NCBI GenBank assembly: GCA_964036155.1
Contig: OZ038423.1
Span: forward strand, 68,091,249-68,155,248
Length of the DNA: 64,000 bases
DNA from: Diploscapter coronatus
Taxonomy: Eukaryota; Nematoda; Chromadorea; Rhabditida; Rhabditidae
Reading direction: 5' to 3'
Shown here: one piece after another, positions 11,301 through 23,000 of the stretch
Layout: each line of letters opens with the position of its first letter
Numbering within the stretch: the first letter of the stretch is position 1
Made by a program: the position numbers and the translations under genes
The notes under the pieces: generated by a model
The model's database searches: none
Told to the model about the DNA's origin: nothing
What the model saw: only the letters and a program-made list of their open reading frames with translations

Positions 11301-14300
11301 GACAATTTCTATTACCGCTCATTTTTTCAAATTTGAACGATAATTTTTGATGCAAAATATCGTTCAAGAGTTTGTTACATGTGCTCTCTTACCTTTGTTG
11401 GCTTTACGATAATCATCCTACAAGTTTTGGGGCAGAATAATTCGAGAGGAAAGCTTGCCTTAACATTTTGCGAATTTGGCAGGGTTGCTGACGGGCCCAA
11501 ATTTGCGGGTCCAGGGCCCGCACAAATGTTTATAATTTTTCACTCCCTACAGACCCGGACTCGGCCCAGATCTAAAAAATGCGGGTCGGACTGAGCCGGA
11601 TTGGGTCTAGAAAGTGACAAGTTTTTGGAAATCTGTACGGATCCGGGTCTAGGGGGTGGAAAGTTGACAAATTTGTGCGGGCCGGGTCCGGGCCGGGCCC
11701 TCACAAATTTGGGCCCGTCAGCAACCCTGGAATTTGGGGAGTTTTTTTGAGATCGGAGAATTTTTTACGAAGCCTTTGTTTGTCCTAATCTGCAGCAAAG
11801 TTTGCCTTTTCACGCACTGTGTTAAAATCGGATTCGAAATAAAACAATTATGCTTTTTAGCGAGAAGCGCGACGCTGGAAGTGGAAAGTAAGTTGTTGGG
11901 GAAATCATCGATCGGTGAAATTAACCTATTTTTTAAAGACTAAAATTCTCCTGGAATATTGAAAAATACGATTTTCTTTGTGTTATACAATGAAGTTAGT
12001 ATTTTTAAAAGAAAAAAAAAGATTCAATTTTTAAGGAATTTTGAAAAACAGTTTTGAGTAGTATAGTTTCTAAATTATTGATTTTTTTTTTTGGAAAAAG
12101 GCTAAAATTGTCGATTTTCAGAAAGCCAGACTACTCTGACGTCATTTCCAAGTGGGAGGAGCTGATCCACGCACCGGAGACGCCTCGCCATCTCTCCAGC
12201 TACTACAGCATCAAGTTGGCTAGGTAAATCAAATGTTCACTTCCCTCAAATTTTACGCTTCGAGCAATTTGTAACAAAATTGATATTTTTCCTAAAATTT
12301 ACAAAGGTACTCCTTCAAAATTTTTGTTGCAAGCTGTTCCAGATCATGAAATTGGATGACATTTTTCTAGAAAAATTGATTTATCCTGTTCCAGGTTCCA
12401 CGTGAAGTGCCGCAGCGACCGACGCCTCGCCGAGAAGATCATCAAACGAGCGCTGGAACGGGATCGGGTAATTTTTCGCACCAAAATAGCATGTGTTTCA
12501 AATATTTTCAAAGCTCGGGTTCAAATTTTTGACAATTAATCTGAATCTCGATTTGGAAATTTGCTGAAAAAGAGGCCAACGAAATTTTCTAGAACGGACA
12601 GAATCACATCTTACATCTTCTGATTAAAAATAATTACCACCGACTTAAAGTCTTCAAGATAATATGGAGATTTGTTGAAATTGTTTGATGTTCTAAATGC
12701 TTGATTTTGCAGGACAACTACCAGCTGCTCCTGCAGCTCATCGACCTGGCCTACACGAACCCAGAGTTCTCGCAGCGGGAAGTCATGGAGGCGTTCGACT
12801 ACGCGCTCAAGGCCAAGCTCAGCGACGCGGAGAAGTTGCGCATCAGCCAGAGGAAAATCGACTTCCTCGAGGACCTCAGCTATGACATTGAGCTGTGAGT
12901 CGCTTTCCTTTTAATCTTATTTCTTATAATTTATTATCTTCGACCGAGTTTTCAAGCCTAAAGTTATGACATTAAACTTTTTTTCTCATAATACTAAATT
13001 CTAGAGGATTTTAGATTTTTAATAAGATCTAAAATTAGTAAGATTAAAATGCTGAAGTTTCATCAAATATTTTCTAGTTTTGAAACTAAATTTTAAAGGA
13101 TGATCAAAATTAGCATTTTTGCAGGCTTCAAGAGGCGCAGGAGAAACACCACATGTTGATACGCGAGCTGGAGAACGTGCCCTCGACCACCAGGAAACGC
13201 ACCTACGAAAAGGAAGATCGGTTAGTTGCGAAGATCAATATTTATGATCAAGGATGTTTTTTTTTTCTAGAAGCAACGAAAATTTGACGCATTATTTGTA
13301 ATTTTCTCTCGGGTTTTATTTTCTTGAAAAAACTTGAATTTCGAGATATTTTCTACCAGGAATGTCGAAAAGATTATATTTATAATCGAATTGCTTTCCT
13401 GGAAGAACACTATTTTTATTATTTTTATTTTTCTAAAGAAATTCTTTCAGCGACTCCCGCTCTGCCCGCTCGTACGGCTCTGGTGCGTCGGCGATGACGA
13501 TGCAACCCCAAATGCAGGCCACCGCCTACTATCCCGCAGCACAGACCTACTATCCACAGCCAGGTTAGTCGCGATTGAAAAACAATTCGGAAATAGCGAT
13601 TTTTGACTACATTTTTTAAAACTTATTAGTTATCATGTTGAGCAATTTTCATATGGGCACAGAAATTGGCTTTAGCTTTTACTATGCCAGCTTTGAAAAA
13701 AACTGTACTTTCTCTAGCCGAAACTACAAGAACTATTCTCTAAAAAACATAACTTAAGTTAGAAAATACGGTACTTTTCATGCACTTCTAATTTCTCGAG
13801 CTATAAGGAAAACTAGGAAGTTTGTTTGGTTAATCCTATTAGCGAGTTGGATACTTTGTGACCCGAAAATTCGTAGCCATGGACAAAACAGTCGGGAGAA
13901 AAGATATACTCTTCCCCCTACCTACCTTAGTCGTGTCGCGAAATTTCCGAGTTTCAAAGCCTCCGAAATATCCAAATTGCTGATTCACTCTCAAATTTCC
14001 TAATGCGCGCACCGACGCTCACCAGCACCCTATTCTCTGCAGGTCACATTCTGGTGGAGATGCCGATTGTGGCAGCCGCAGCGCCCCTGCCGCGCGTCTT
14101 CATCCCCCCGCCCACCGGCAAGCCACGCCCACTGCTCAGTTGTCGCGTGCCTCGTCCCAGCAGAGGAGAAGCCTAATTAGCAGCATGTTGTGTAAATCGA
14201 TCATAGATGTGTCTGTTCTAGAAATTCTCATTTATGTTCTAGAACACTCCCCCAGATGCGCGTCTGTGTCCGTTGCTTGGTTCGCTCTCAGCCAACTGTT

Positions 14301-14551
14301 CAGTTTCTGTGCCATTTATCGTGTAGTTTTCACTTGTTGCATGTACGTAATGCACTATTTTTCTCGAACAATGCGCATTTTATAGTAAAGTATTGATTTT
14401 TTTTACAGAATTGTTACGTATTTGTTATCATTTTTGCCAGGAAAATGGATTTTCACGAAAATTTAACAAACTCGATTTTTCAGGATACATGCCCCAACAA
14501 TACGCCCAGCCCCAAGGCTACTATGCGTCCAATGGTTACGCAGGCTTTTGA
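5310..14551 (+). CDS. PRPF39: Pre-mRNA-processing factor 39 (HAT-repeat U1 snRNP-associated protein) with RS/RD-rich N-terminus
   Basis: Prp39-family proteins are nuclear scaffolds of half-a-TPR (HAT) repeats that associate with U1 snRNP and act in 5' splice-site selection. Twenty exons in consistent phase: 5310-5378, 5682-5780, 6342-6469, 6709-6924, 7088-7168, 7296-7416, 7587-7712, 7857-7969, 8207-8374, 8575-8770, 8996-9106, 9434-9598, 9884-10013, 11016-11130, 12122-12223, 12395-12467, 12713-12894, 13125-13220, 13451-13563, 14484-14551; 823 residues. Residues 1-55 are Lys/Ser-rich, about 57-200 are RS then RD/RE dipeptides, about 205-720 are HAT repeats (for example [33 protein letters not shown]), and the tail is Tyr/Gln/Pro-rich. 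The start is the first in-frame ATG after upstream non-ATG frame; the first two exons are less certain than the rest. An alternative last exon is listed separately. Confidence 0.92.
10725..10850. mobile_element. 110-bp hAT-like miniature inverted-repeat element in a Prp39 intron
   Basis: The element at 10733-10842 starts CAGACTTGCAA and ends TTGCAAGTCTG, a perfect terminal inverted repeat. It is flanked by near-identical 8-bp sequences ATTGCTAT (10725-10732) and ATGGCTAT (10843-10850), matching the 8-bp target duplication of the hAT superfamily. The interior is GC-rich with repeated GGTTGCGG-like words and no coding capacity. Confidence 0.8.
11472..11737. mobile_element. 250-bp hAT-like miniature inverted-repeat element in a Prp39 intron
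   Basis: The element at 11480-11729 begins CAGGGTTGCTGACGGGCCCA and ends with its exact reverse complement. Both sides carry a perfect 8-bp duplication GAATTTGG (11472-11479 and 11730-11737). The CAGGG terminus with an 8-bp duplication is typical of hAT elements. It is much more GC-rich than its surroundings, and the interior repeats GGGTC/GGGCC words. It is non-coding and presumably mobilised in trans. Confidence 0.9.
14043..14176 (+). CDS. PRPF39: Candidate alternative 3'-terminal coding exon of the Prp39 gene
   Basis: It lies inside the last intron (13564-14483). An acceptor CTCTGCAG ends at 14042, and the following frame joins the phase-1 donor at 13563 exactly. It runs 43 complete codons to a TAA at 14174-14176, with Pro/Arg-rich sequence such as [18 protein letters not shown]. 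Base composition is markedly more GC-rich than the flanking intron and matches the true exons of this gene. Using it would replace the Tyr/Gln-rich C-terminus ([20 protein letters not shown]) with a Pro/Arg-rich tail. No AATAAA is obvious just downstream, so polyadenylation is unproven. A constitutive exon is excluded because it carries a stop. Confidence 0.55.
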
Positions 14552-14629
14552 TTTCTGACCCCCAATCTACCCGCAATCCCTCTCAAATCTACCTAAATCA
14601 TCTCCAATTTTCACCATTTTTCTTGTTCA

Positions 14630-14635
14630 AATAAA
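14630..14635 (+). promoter_or_regulatory. Poly(A) signal AATAAA of the Prp39 gene
   Basis: AATAAA lies 79 bp after the TGA at 14549-14551, followed by T-rich sequence. It is suitably placed to end the main Prp39 transcript. Confidence 0.6.
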
Positions 14636-17600
14636 TTTAGGATTTTATTTTTATCCTTTTTTTCCTTCTAAGTGTTCAAATCGTTTTTATTCAAGACCTT
14701 TTCGATGAAAACTTTACTCGCTCTAAAAAGACGTCCTTTACTAGATTTTTAAGGCGTGATTTTGGTAAAAGACGTTCGAGAAAATTGATTATTTATCACT
14801 TTGTTGTGGTATTATTTATCCATTTCTACGGTTTTCCCTTCATCCGATACCTAATTTTATTCTTGTTGTGTTGAGTTATTATGATTTTTGGAATATCATA
14901 ATTTTAGGAGCATCTATTCGAAGCTTCATTAGATCATTTAATTCCAGCTAGAGATAATTAGTTCACTTTTACTGTTTTTCATTCAAATTGACCCTGACTC
15001 TCATTTTTCTAGCTTCTCATTTTCAAACGTTCTCTCGCCCCATCTTTCCCCGAGACTTCAAGCTTTAAACGGCGAGCAGGGTAAAGTAACTAGTGCAGTG
15101 GTAGGGTTTTGAGTTTAAGAAAGTCATTTGGCAATGGTTACGACTCGCCTATTCAATCATTTTTGGCAGATTTAACAAATAAACGAGAGAACTTTGAAAA
15201 TGAGAGACAGGGCCAGATTTGAGTGAAACCCAGAGTACGCTAATTGGTGATTTAAATTCAAGTATCTCTTTAAAACTTCGAGTTAATTGCTCTTTTTAAA
15301 TTTATTTTTTGATTATTCTGATTTTGTCCAAAAGTGGGTTGATTGTGAGTCAGAACCATTTGGCTCTGTTTTAATTCTCTCTGCGTAATTCGTTATTTTG
15401 TTTCGTTCGAAACTTTTATAGACTTTAGCTCCTCTTTTGATCGCTATATGAATAAAATATTCCTGCAAATTATGCGGAAGAATTGGTGTGTGAGAATGAG
15501 AAAAGGTTTAATGAGAGTTGGCCTTGTATGAGTTGAGTTCTGTTTGACCTCGAAAGACGGTAAAGGAGTTGTGTGCTATGTGGAAGGAAGATGAAGACAA
15601 GTTGATGAGCACGGCCTATGAAGCTCAAACGAGCGATTTTAAAATTTCAGCGTCAATTTTCGCGGGCTCAGTTCGTGTTTCAGGGGTATGTTCCGGAAGC
15701 AAAAATGTTCCCTAGGCTCATATCTAATAGTGGGAAAAGAAAAATCAGAAAAAAATCAATTCGCAAATTTTCTCGAGTTTTTTGAAGATTTTGGCGAAGC
15801 TTTCTTCCTTGACTTTGACTTCACCGAGTGGGCGGAGCTTGCGGCCTCTAGGTAAAATGCTTGAAAATTTCCTTCATCTAGTCTCAAACATGCCTTTGTG
15901 ATTCACTCTATTTACTTATCGATAATAGATATTTCTTGAAAGTTAAATGAATGAATATAAATATTTTAATATTAAGAATATGAAAAAATTAAAAAAAATA
16001 AAAACTACGAAATGGATCATCCGATGGATGAAATTTAATTAATACCAAATATTATATTCTCCATATATGCAGAATAAGTTAACTAACAAGTTCACTAGAT
16101 TTATTTATTCTTATCTTTTCTTTAAAAATATAGAGAAAGGTAAAGAAATAACTAAAAATTCCATCGTTTTAGGTTTATTTTTCATTATTTCATTATCTAC
16201 GATTTTCATTTTTCAATTAATATATTTAAAAAACGATGAAAAATTCATAAATTCTTGGGAAATATCACTTTATGGCCTGACGTCGGCTGAGAGTCTGATT
16301 TTTAATGAGTTTCCATTAGTCAAGGCTACATTTCATATCAATATCACCAAAACAGGTGATTTAAATTGAAAATTTGAAGTTTGATTATTAAATTTTGTTG
16401 TTGGCTACCGAGTCTAATCACGAAAATAGCAGAGCATATTTATTTTCAATTAAGTGTGTATTTCAGGAGAGTTGATTCTATCCACATACATTACTGAGAT
16501 ATCTCAAATTCTCTGTAAGTTATTCAAGGAGAATAAAACGAGATAATAATTTTAAAAAATAAAAATTGGCTGCGATTATCATCAGATTTGAATATGATTC
16601 GGGAATCCCGATTGTGAGGGTTAACAAAGGAGCGACATATTTTCGGTTTAATTTGTGCAAATAAATGTACGTTAATTTCTCAAAAATGAAGCCCTACATT
16701 ATTATTTGCAGATCTTTTCTGGATCCCAAATCTGAATCCAGTATAAAGCATGGTCGAAATCGGTTAATGATTAGAATATAGGCACATCATTCTATTAAAA
16801 CTAGCTTGTTTTCCGACGGAGTTTCTTCACCCAAATTAATACTTTGTAAGTAGTAGTATTGTTTCAATTACAACTAGTCCGAATCTCCAGATATTCACAA
16901 GATGATTTTAACAGGATAATTGGTGTGCGTAGACTGTATTCTGACACCAGTAATATATGAATTTTATCTTACAAGACAAGATGCTAAACTTTGATATCGG
17001 CTATCTTTGAACAGAATGAATAAAAGCAATGTTTTTATTGAACAATCGACAAATTAGATAAATTTTTGGAATGCATTTGAATCGATAAAGTAAAATGAAT
17101 AAATCAATTCAAGTAAGAAAAAACCTAAGCAGTCGTGAGCTGTATAAACTTTGCCTATGCATATAAAACGTCTTTTCATATTTTACCACAATTTCAGATC
17201 AGTCTTTTAGCTCATGATGAGAAAATATATCCAGGCGCAGTTGCTTCGGATCATGAGATGTGACTTTAATAACCTTGACTGATTCTTTCTTAGTCGATGA
17301 TATAGTAGTGTTGCTCTTCTAAAATTGTTTCTTTTTCTTTTACATGCATATGCACATAAGCTACCTTTATCAATCCTCTCACTAAGAAAAATAGAGGAAT
17401 TATTTGGAGACATGGTCCATTTAGATACAGTGTTACCAATTATCTAAAAATTTTTAATGCTTTTTTGATAGAAAATTTGACTTATTTTAGTGTGGACCCA
17501 TTTCTTATGTTGGAAAAGTATACTGCTCAAGATTTATTCAGAAAACAATTCCTAATTTTACACTTGCTCTTTCTAAGCACATAACGTGAAAGAGGTATTT

Positions 17601-17870
17601 TGGTTCCTCAAAGCACGATTAGCCGAGTTCTATTCTCAAAAATTCAAAGTAACATTCATGTGCCTCCTATCCGACGCAAAAATAATTGTCATTTATGCAA
17701 ATAATGATAAGGTCGAAGGATTCATTATTTAGAGCGTTCTTTTAGGATTTCTCAGCGCATATTTTCAGGATATATGTTGGTAAAACAGGCCTTTCCATTT
17801 CTTGTTAGTTAATATGAAAATTTGTTATTAATAATGCTTACGAGTATATAATACATCACATACATATCGC
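14636..17870. other. Gene-poor intergenic region
   Basis: No gene family is recognisable on either strand. An open frame at 16067-16369 (100 residues) has one hydrophobic segment (about residues 34-52) but no recognisable domain, and its composition is that of surrounding AT-rich DNA. Confidence 0.4.
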
Positions 17871-19122
17871 TTAAGAGCCATTCCACGAATAACTGTAACA
17901 AGGGTCCGGACAATTGCAAAAGTGTCTCGGATCTGAACAAAACTTATGTTGGATACACCCATGGGCCCTAAACATAAAAATGGGGAGATCAGGTCCCGCC
18001 CCCAAAAGTGGGCGGGACTAGGTGGGGGGTCAAAGTTGAGCATTTTCATGATTTGACACCCCTCAGGGGGTACAAGGAAAACTTTTTTGTTATGAAAGAT
18101 TTTCGAAAAATTTAAAAAGGATGAATATGGCCATGGAATGTACTTTCTAAAAATACGATGGTTTAGGGGGTTCAACCACTTGTTTGGAGCTGGAGGGGGT
18201 CCCAAAATCAAAAAGTGCCAAAAATGACGATTTCAAAAACATGCATTTTTTGCACAAAATTGACCATAACTTGAAAATTTTTTATTGGTTGGTAAAATTT
18301 TATTTCATATTTGGATTCTCCAGGTAAAATTACACTAATATCAGTCATAAAATCGATAGGTTAGGTATGACCCTACACTTTACCATCGCACCAAAGTTGG
18401 CGACCCAAAAATCGAAATTTCAATTTTGAGGGTCAGACCCCATAATATGTATACCAATCGATAGAGTTCATCAAACTGAGCAACTTATGTGAAGACACTT
18501 TGAGTCTAGCTATAATGGTATGCGTGGTATGAAGGTTTGAATGGGTCAGACCCGCGAAAATGACAAAAATCTTCAAAAATTCATAACTTTTGTATAATCA
18601 AACGAATTCGAAAAATCTTTTCGGGATATAGCAGTTGAAGGACGATACTTCATTTTTTCCTAGAGTATCGTGCTACCACTTTACCGTGAAACCATATGGG
18701 TTCATGGTATACCACCCATATGGTACCCGAATAGTATGCTATAAAATGAGTTTCAATTGACTGGAGAGTAATATTCGAACCCATTTCTATCAAATACAGC
18801 AAGTGATTGATCTTCCAAATCTAATATATTTTGAAAAAAGTACATTCCATGGTTATGTTCATCCTTTTTAAATTTTTCGAAAATCTTTTATAGCAAAAGT
18901 TTTATTTGTACCTTCTGTTTACAGTCAAATCGTCAAAGCTCCCAACTTTGACCCCCACCTAGCCCCGCCCACTTTTGAGGGTGGGGCCTGATCTCCCTAT
19001 TTTTGTGATTAGGGTCCATGGGTGTATCCACCCATATGGGTTTGGTTCGGATTCAAGAGACTTTTGCAATTGTCCGGACCCCCTTTGACAGTTATTCCGT
19101 TTATTCGTGGGATGTTTCTTAA
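17871..19122. mobile_element. 1.25-kb foldback element with about 300-bp inverted arms and TTAA ends
   Basis: The left arm (about 17871-18165) and right arm (about 18825-19122) are reverse complements with scattered mismatches, sharing for instance GTCCGGACAATTGCAAAAGT and a conserved core around AAAAGTGGGCGGG. The arms end TTAAGAGCCATTCCACG and TTAAGAAACATCCCACG, so each terminus coincides with TTAA, the duplication used by piggyBac-type transposases. The 660-bp interior holds no transposase; it is rich in GGGTCAGACCC-type words. The open frame on the minus strand at 17828-18211 lies mainly in the left arm and is a by-product of it. Most likely a non-autonomous element. Confidence 0.8.
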
Positions 19123-19239
19123 TTAAAATTTGTTTAAAGACCAAGAGCTGGCTACAGTATCTCAAATTTGCGATTTTCATCTGTCTCTAATTGGAATTTT
19201 ATTATTTTTACTAGACGACAATTCTCAACAAATTTCTTC

Positions 19240-19403
19240 AATAACTGTGTTCAGAGGGTTATTCGGAAACCGCATGACGTCAAGACCTCAAAACATGCGA
19301 AATAGTGCACGGTTAGTGTAGGGCATTTGAGTGGTAGGCTTTATTTTTGTACACTATTTCGCATATCGTGAGATCTTGAATGTCGTGCGGCTTACAAGTT
19401 GCC
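19240..19403. repeat. Hairpin repeat, TGCGAAATAGT family, copy A
   Basis: Inverted arms 19270-19310 and 19351-19390 pair (CCGCATGACGTCAAG against CTTGAATGTCGTGCGG) around two opposed TGCGAAATAGT cores. The right end continues to GTTGCC at 19403. The core and the GGCAACTTG end recur near 41761 and 59628, and the core alone near 37905. Confidence 0.7.
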
Positions 19404-20077
19404 TTTAGAAAACAGGTAGTTGTAGGGGGGCGGGTAATTCACTTCAACCTACAAATTTGCTCAGATAATTGCCCAAGCTCTGGCCACGTGTTAAAAAAGT
19501 TCGGATCCGATTTGGGTGGGAAATAAGGTTCCTATGCGATGATAAAATAATGCGAAAATACTTGGAAGACCCTGTACAATTTTCGTTGCCTGATCGCATT
19601 TACAATCATCATAATATGTAAATCCTGAACAAAAAACTATTAAAAAAGTACAATGATACACTAACTGAAATTAGAAAATTTTTAAATAATTATAATTATT
19701 ATTAGATATGCACACCAGGTATTGCAGATTTCATACAAATGATCCGAGAATTGATTTTAGATGAAAAATCGGATTATTTTAATAAAAGCTCTTACAAATT
19801 AACGTAGCGAATCATGCGTATTTTGACCGAGCATAAATTATGTATTCGAGGAAGACATGCCATGTATTAGATGAACATTCGCTGATTGCTCTTCATAAAC
19901 GAATCTTTAATCTTCAGTAGATGCCTTGCAGTCATTGTTGTAATTTCTCACATAGTCTGCCGAAATATCTTTCAAATCGATCGAGGTTTCTATTTCTTTG
20001 TCTCTGGCGAGTAGTTGTGAAAGAAAGCAAGAAGAAAAGAACCGATTTTGCAATCATACACCAAATTACTCCATCAA

Positions 20078-23000
20078 ATGCTATTTTTCACCCTGATTAT
20101 TGGGTTTATTTTATATTTTATCATAAAGCACTATCTCGATGTAAAAAATCATCCACCAGGTATTTTCATTTCTTTATCATTCTTGCACAAATGACGACTT
20201 TAGGACCAATTTCTTTGCCTCTCTTCGGCAATTGCCCTCAGATTTTCTATTGCAGATGGACAAAGAAACCGATCAATGATCTATTCAATGAGTACAAAAA
20301 AGTAAATAATTTTAGAATTATTTTCGAAGTTCTTCAATTGAGAAACTTAAACGTAAAATTTAAGCAAGTGAAATAAAAAAGGGAAAAAAGCATAAATTGA
20401 AGTGACTGGGAAGAATATTTCTTTTGAACTACATTCCATACTTTTTATCGGGCCATTCTTATAGATTCTTTGATCATTTTTAGAGTTTTAGAAATACGGG
20501 CCAGTATTTACATTCTGGGTGGGACCCTTTCCCGTCGTGCTGATTTGCGATTTCGATATGGCGACGGATGCATTCGTCAAGAAAGGCCAATCTTTTGCCG
20601 AAAGATGGGAGCCACCTGTATGATTTTCTTTTTCATAAGCATTGAATAATGGAATTTATTTAAGATATTTGCCGCATTAAACGGTAATATTTTGTCACTC
20701 TGCTTGTAAGAATGATTTTTATTTCAGACGGTCTTGGTTTGGTGTCATCATCGGGAGATTATTGGGTAGAGCAAAAGCGCTTCACTCTCCACGTCCTGAG
20801 GAATCTCGGCGTCAGTCGCAATCTCATGGAAGAACGAATTCTGGAGGAGTTCCATTTGAGGTTAAAATAAACAAAAATAACTTATCCGTCAACAATCAAA
20901 TTGGATTAGATTTTTGACCATGCAGAATTCGTTTTTTAATATAAATTTAATATGAGAATATTTTTTTTATGATGAAGAGCCACCCTCAATTCTGGAAATT
21001 TTCGAAAAAATATATCCAATTTTACGATGCTTTTCAAATAGAATCAATTCGTATATTGCATCTAAAATTAACTGAGCAGATAATGTTACACAGCAAAATT
21101 TGTGTTTTAGATTAGACAATATCAGTCCGAATGAAATAATCGATGCCGATTCTCTGTTCGGTCTCATCACGGCCAACATTCTCAACCGAGTTTTATTCTC
21201 CTATAGCTTTGATGATGTAAAAGAATTTCATTATATTTTTATAGGTAGTTTTTATTTGTTTCAGAAAAATCTGGAATTTTATTTCGAAAGTAAAAGGAAA
21301 CACGAAGAACACTACAAAATCCTGGGCTTCTATCATCTGTGCTTGCCTAAATGGGTTGTGAAAACGCCGTTCCTGAGGTTGTAGAATAAGTGGTTAGGTT
21401 ACAAATTTTCACAATTTTCAGAAGTACACTTGATACTTTGATGGAGCCTATTCTCGAATCGAAACACTTTGTCAGAGCCAATATTACAGAAAGGTGAATA
21501 TAATTTGAAAGACCGAAATATCCCAGCTTCATAGTTCATCTAATGAAGTGAATGGCGACATGAGAACTTCAGCTATGTGTTAACATCTACTGAAAATGAA
21601 ACTATAAATGCCATAATTGACAATTCGTTTAGAATTCGAGCTATCAAAGACGGCACCAGAGAAATTGGTGAAGATCCGAGCGACTACGTCGATTCCTTTC
21701 TACTGCATATGGACAAATTACGAAAAGAGAGTGGCGAGGATGATAATTCATTCAAGTTAGTAAATCTATGTTTTATTGACATTTTGCTAAGAGTAAGATG
21801 TAGTCGGGAATTAAAAAATAACATATGAAATATAAATATCTCGATATGACTCCTTTAATGAAAGTTCTATCTTGAAATTATTTATTTTCAAGTTTACAAG
21901 TGCAAATCCTAAATCAATGATAAATACTACAATTCATTGTAATTTTTAAAATGTTTATCAAAAACTTTAGCCTTGAAACATTGGTAGCGAACGTCTTTGA
22001 TCTCTACGAAGCTGGTCAAAACTCGACGTCTCGCACCCTTTCGTTGGGCTTCTTTTATCTTCTGCATAATCCTAGGGTTTATATTATTTCCGGCAAATAA
22101 AATATGTTGATTTTGAAAATTTAGTTGGTCAAGAAAATCCGAGAAGAGCTACGCAATGCCACCGGTGGAACGAGGGACGTTCTGCAATCTGACAAACCTC
22201 GGACTCCTTGGCTCAATGCAGCCATAAATGTAAGATTAATAATAAGTGTTGTGATTTTGCTTTTGTGGCATCAGTCAGAGCTTGTAATCAACACAACTTT
22301 TTATTAGCACGACATCGAATTGACAACAATTTGGAGGAGAAGTTATGAAAATTCATCGTCCCGCAAAAGCGCAGGAGATTCGAATTTCGAATGAATTGTG
22401 AGGTCAAAATAATGACAATTCGAGGGGAGGCCAGTGGCTGTGAAGTGAGGAGATTCTAAAGGAAAAGAATGAAAAGATGTAGAAATCAAAAGTTGATGGC
22501 TAGGCAATGGCTGCGAGAGGGAATAGATAAAAGGAATGGAGTAGAGGTTAGAGAAAAATAGAAGAATTAGTGAATGACACTTCAACAATAGTTTTGATCA
22601 GATTTCTGTTACCAGAGGTAATTTGTATTTTCACCAAAAGCGCGAAATTAGAAAATGCATAATATTTCAACTTTTCCGCAATAAGGTTCACAATTTCGAA
22701 AGAAAATTATCGGTAAATATGCGAAATTAATGAATTGAAAGTTAAAATTTAGGAAGCTTTACGACTTCATGTCGTTGGGTGAGTAAAATGTTTCTTATAA
22801 TTGGGATCAATTAAAAAATTTTTCCTCTTGATATTTATTTAGTTTGATAAACTATCTACCTGTGAACTTCCTTCGCAAGGCTTCAGACGATATTCAAGTC
22901 GGGGGTGTCACTATCAGAAAAGGCCAATTTGCAACTTCACTCTATGGAAGCATCATGTATGACGGAAAATATTTCGAGAATGCTGCAAAGGTACTTTAAT

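Noticed and set aside
16067..16369. 100-residue open frame with one hydrophobic segment
   Set aside because: No family match, no splice partner, AT-rich composition equal to surroundings.
17828..18211. 127-residue minus-strand open frame
   Set aside because: Mostly lies in the left inverted arm of the foldback element and has no protein-like conservation visible.
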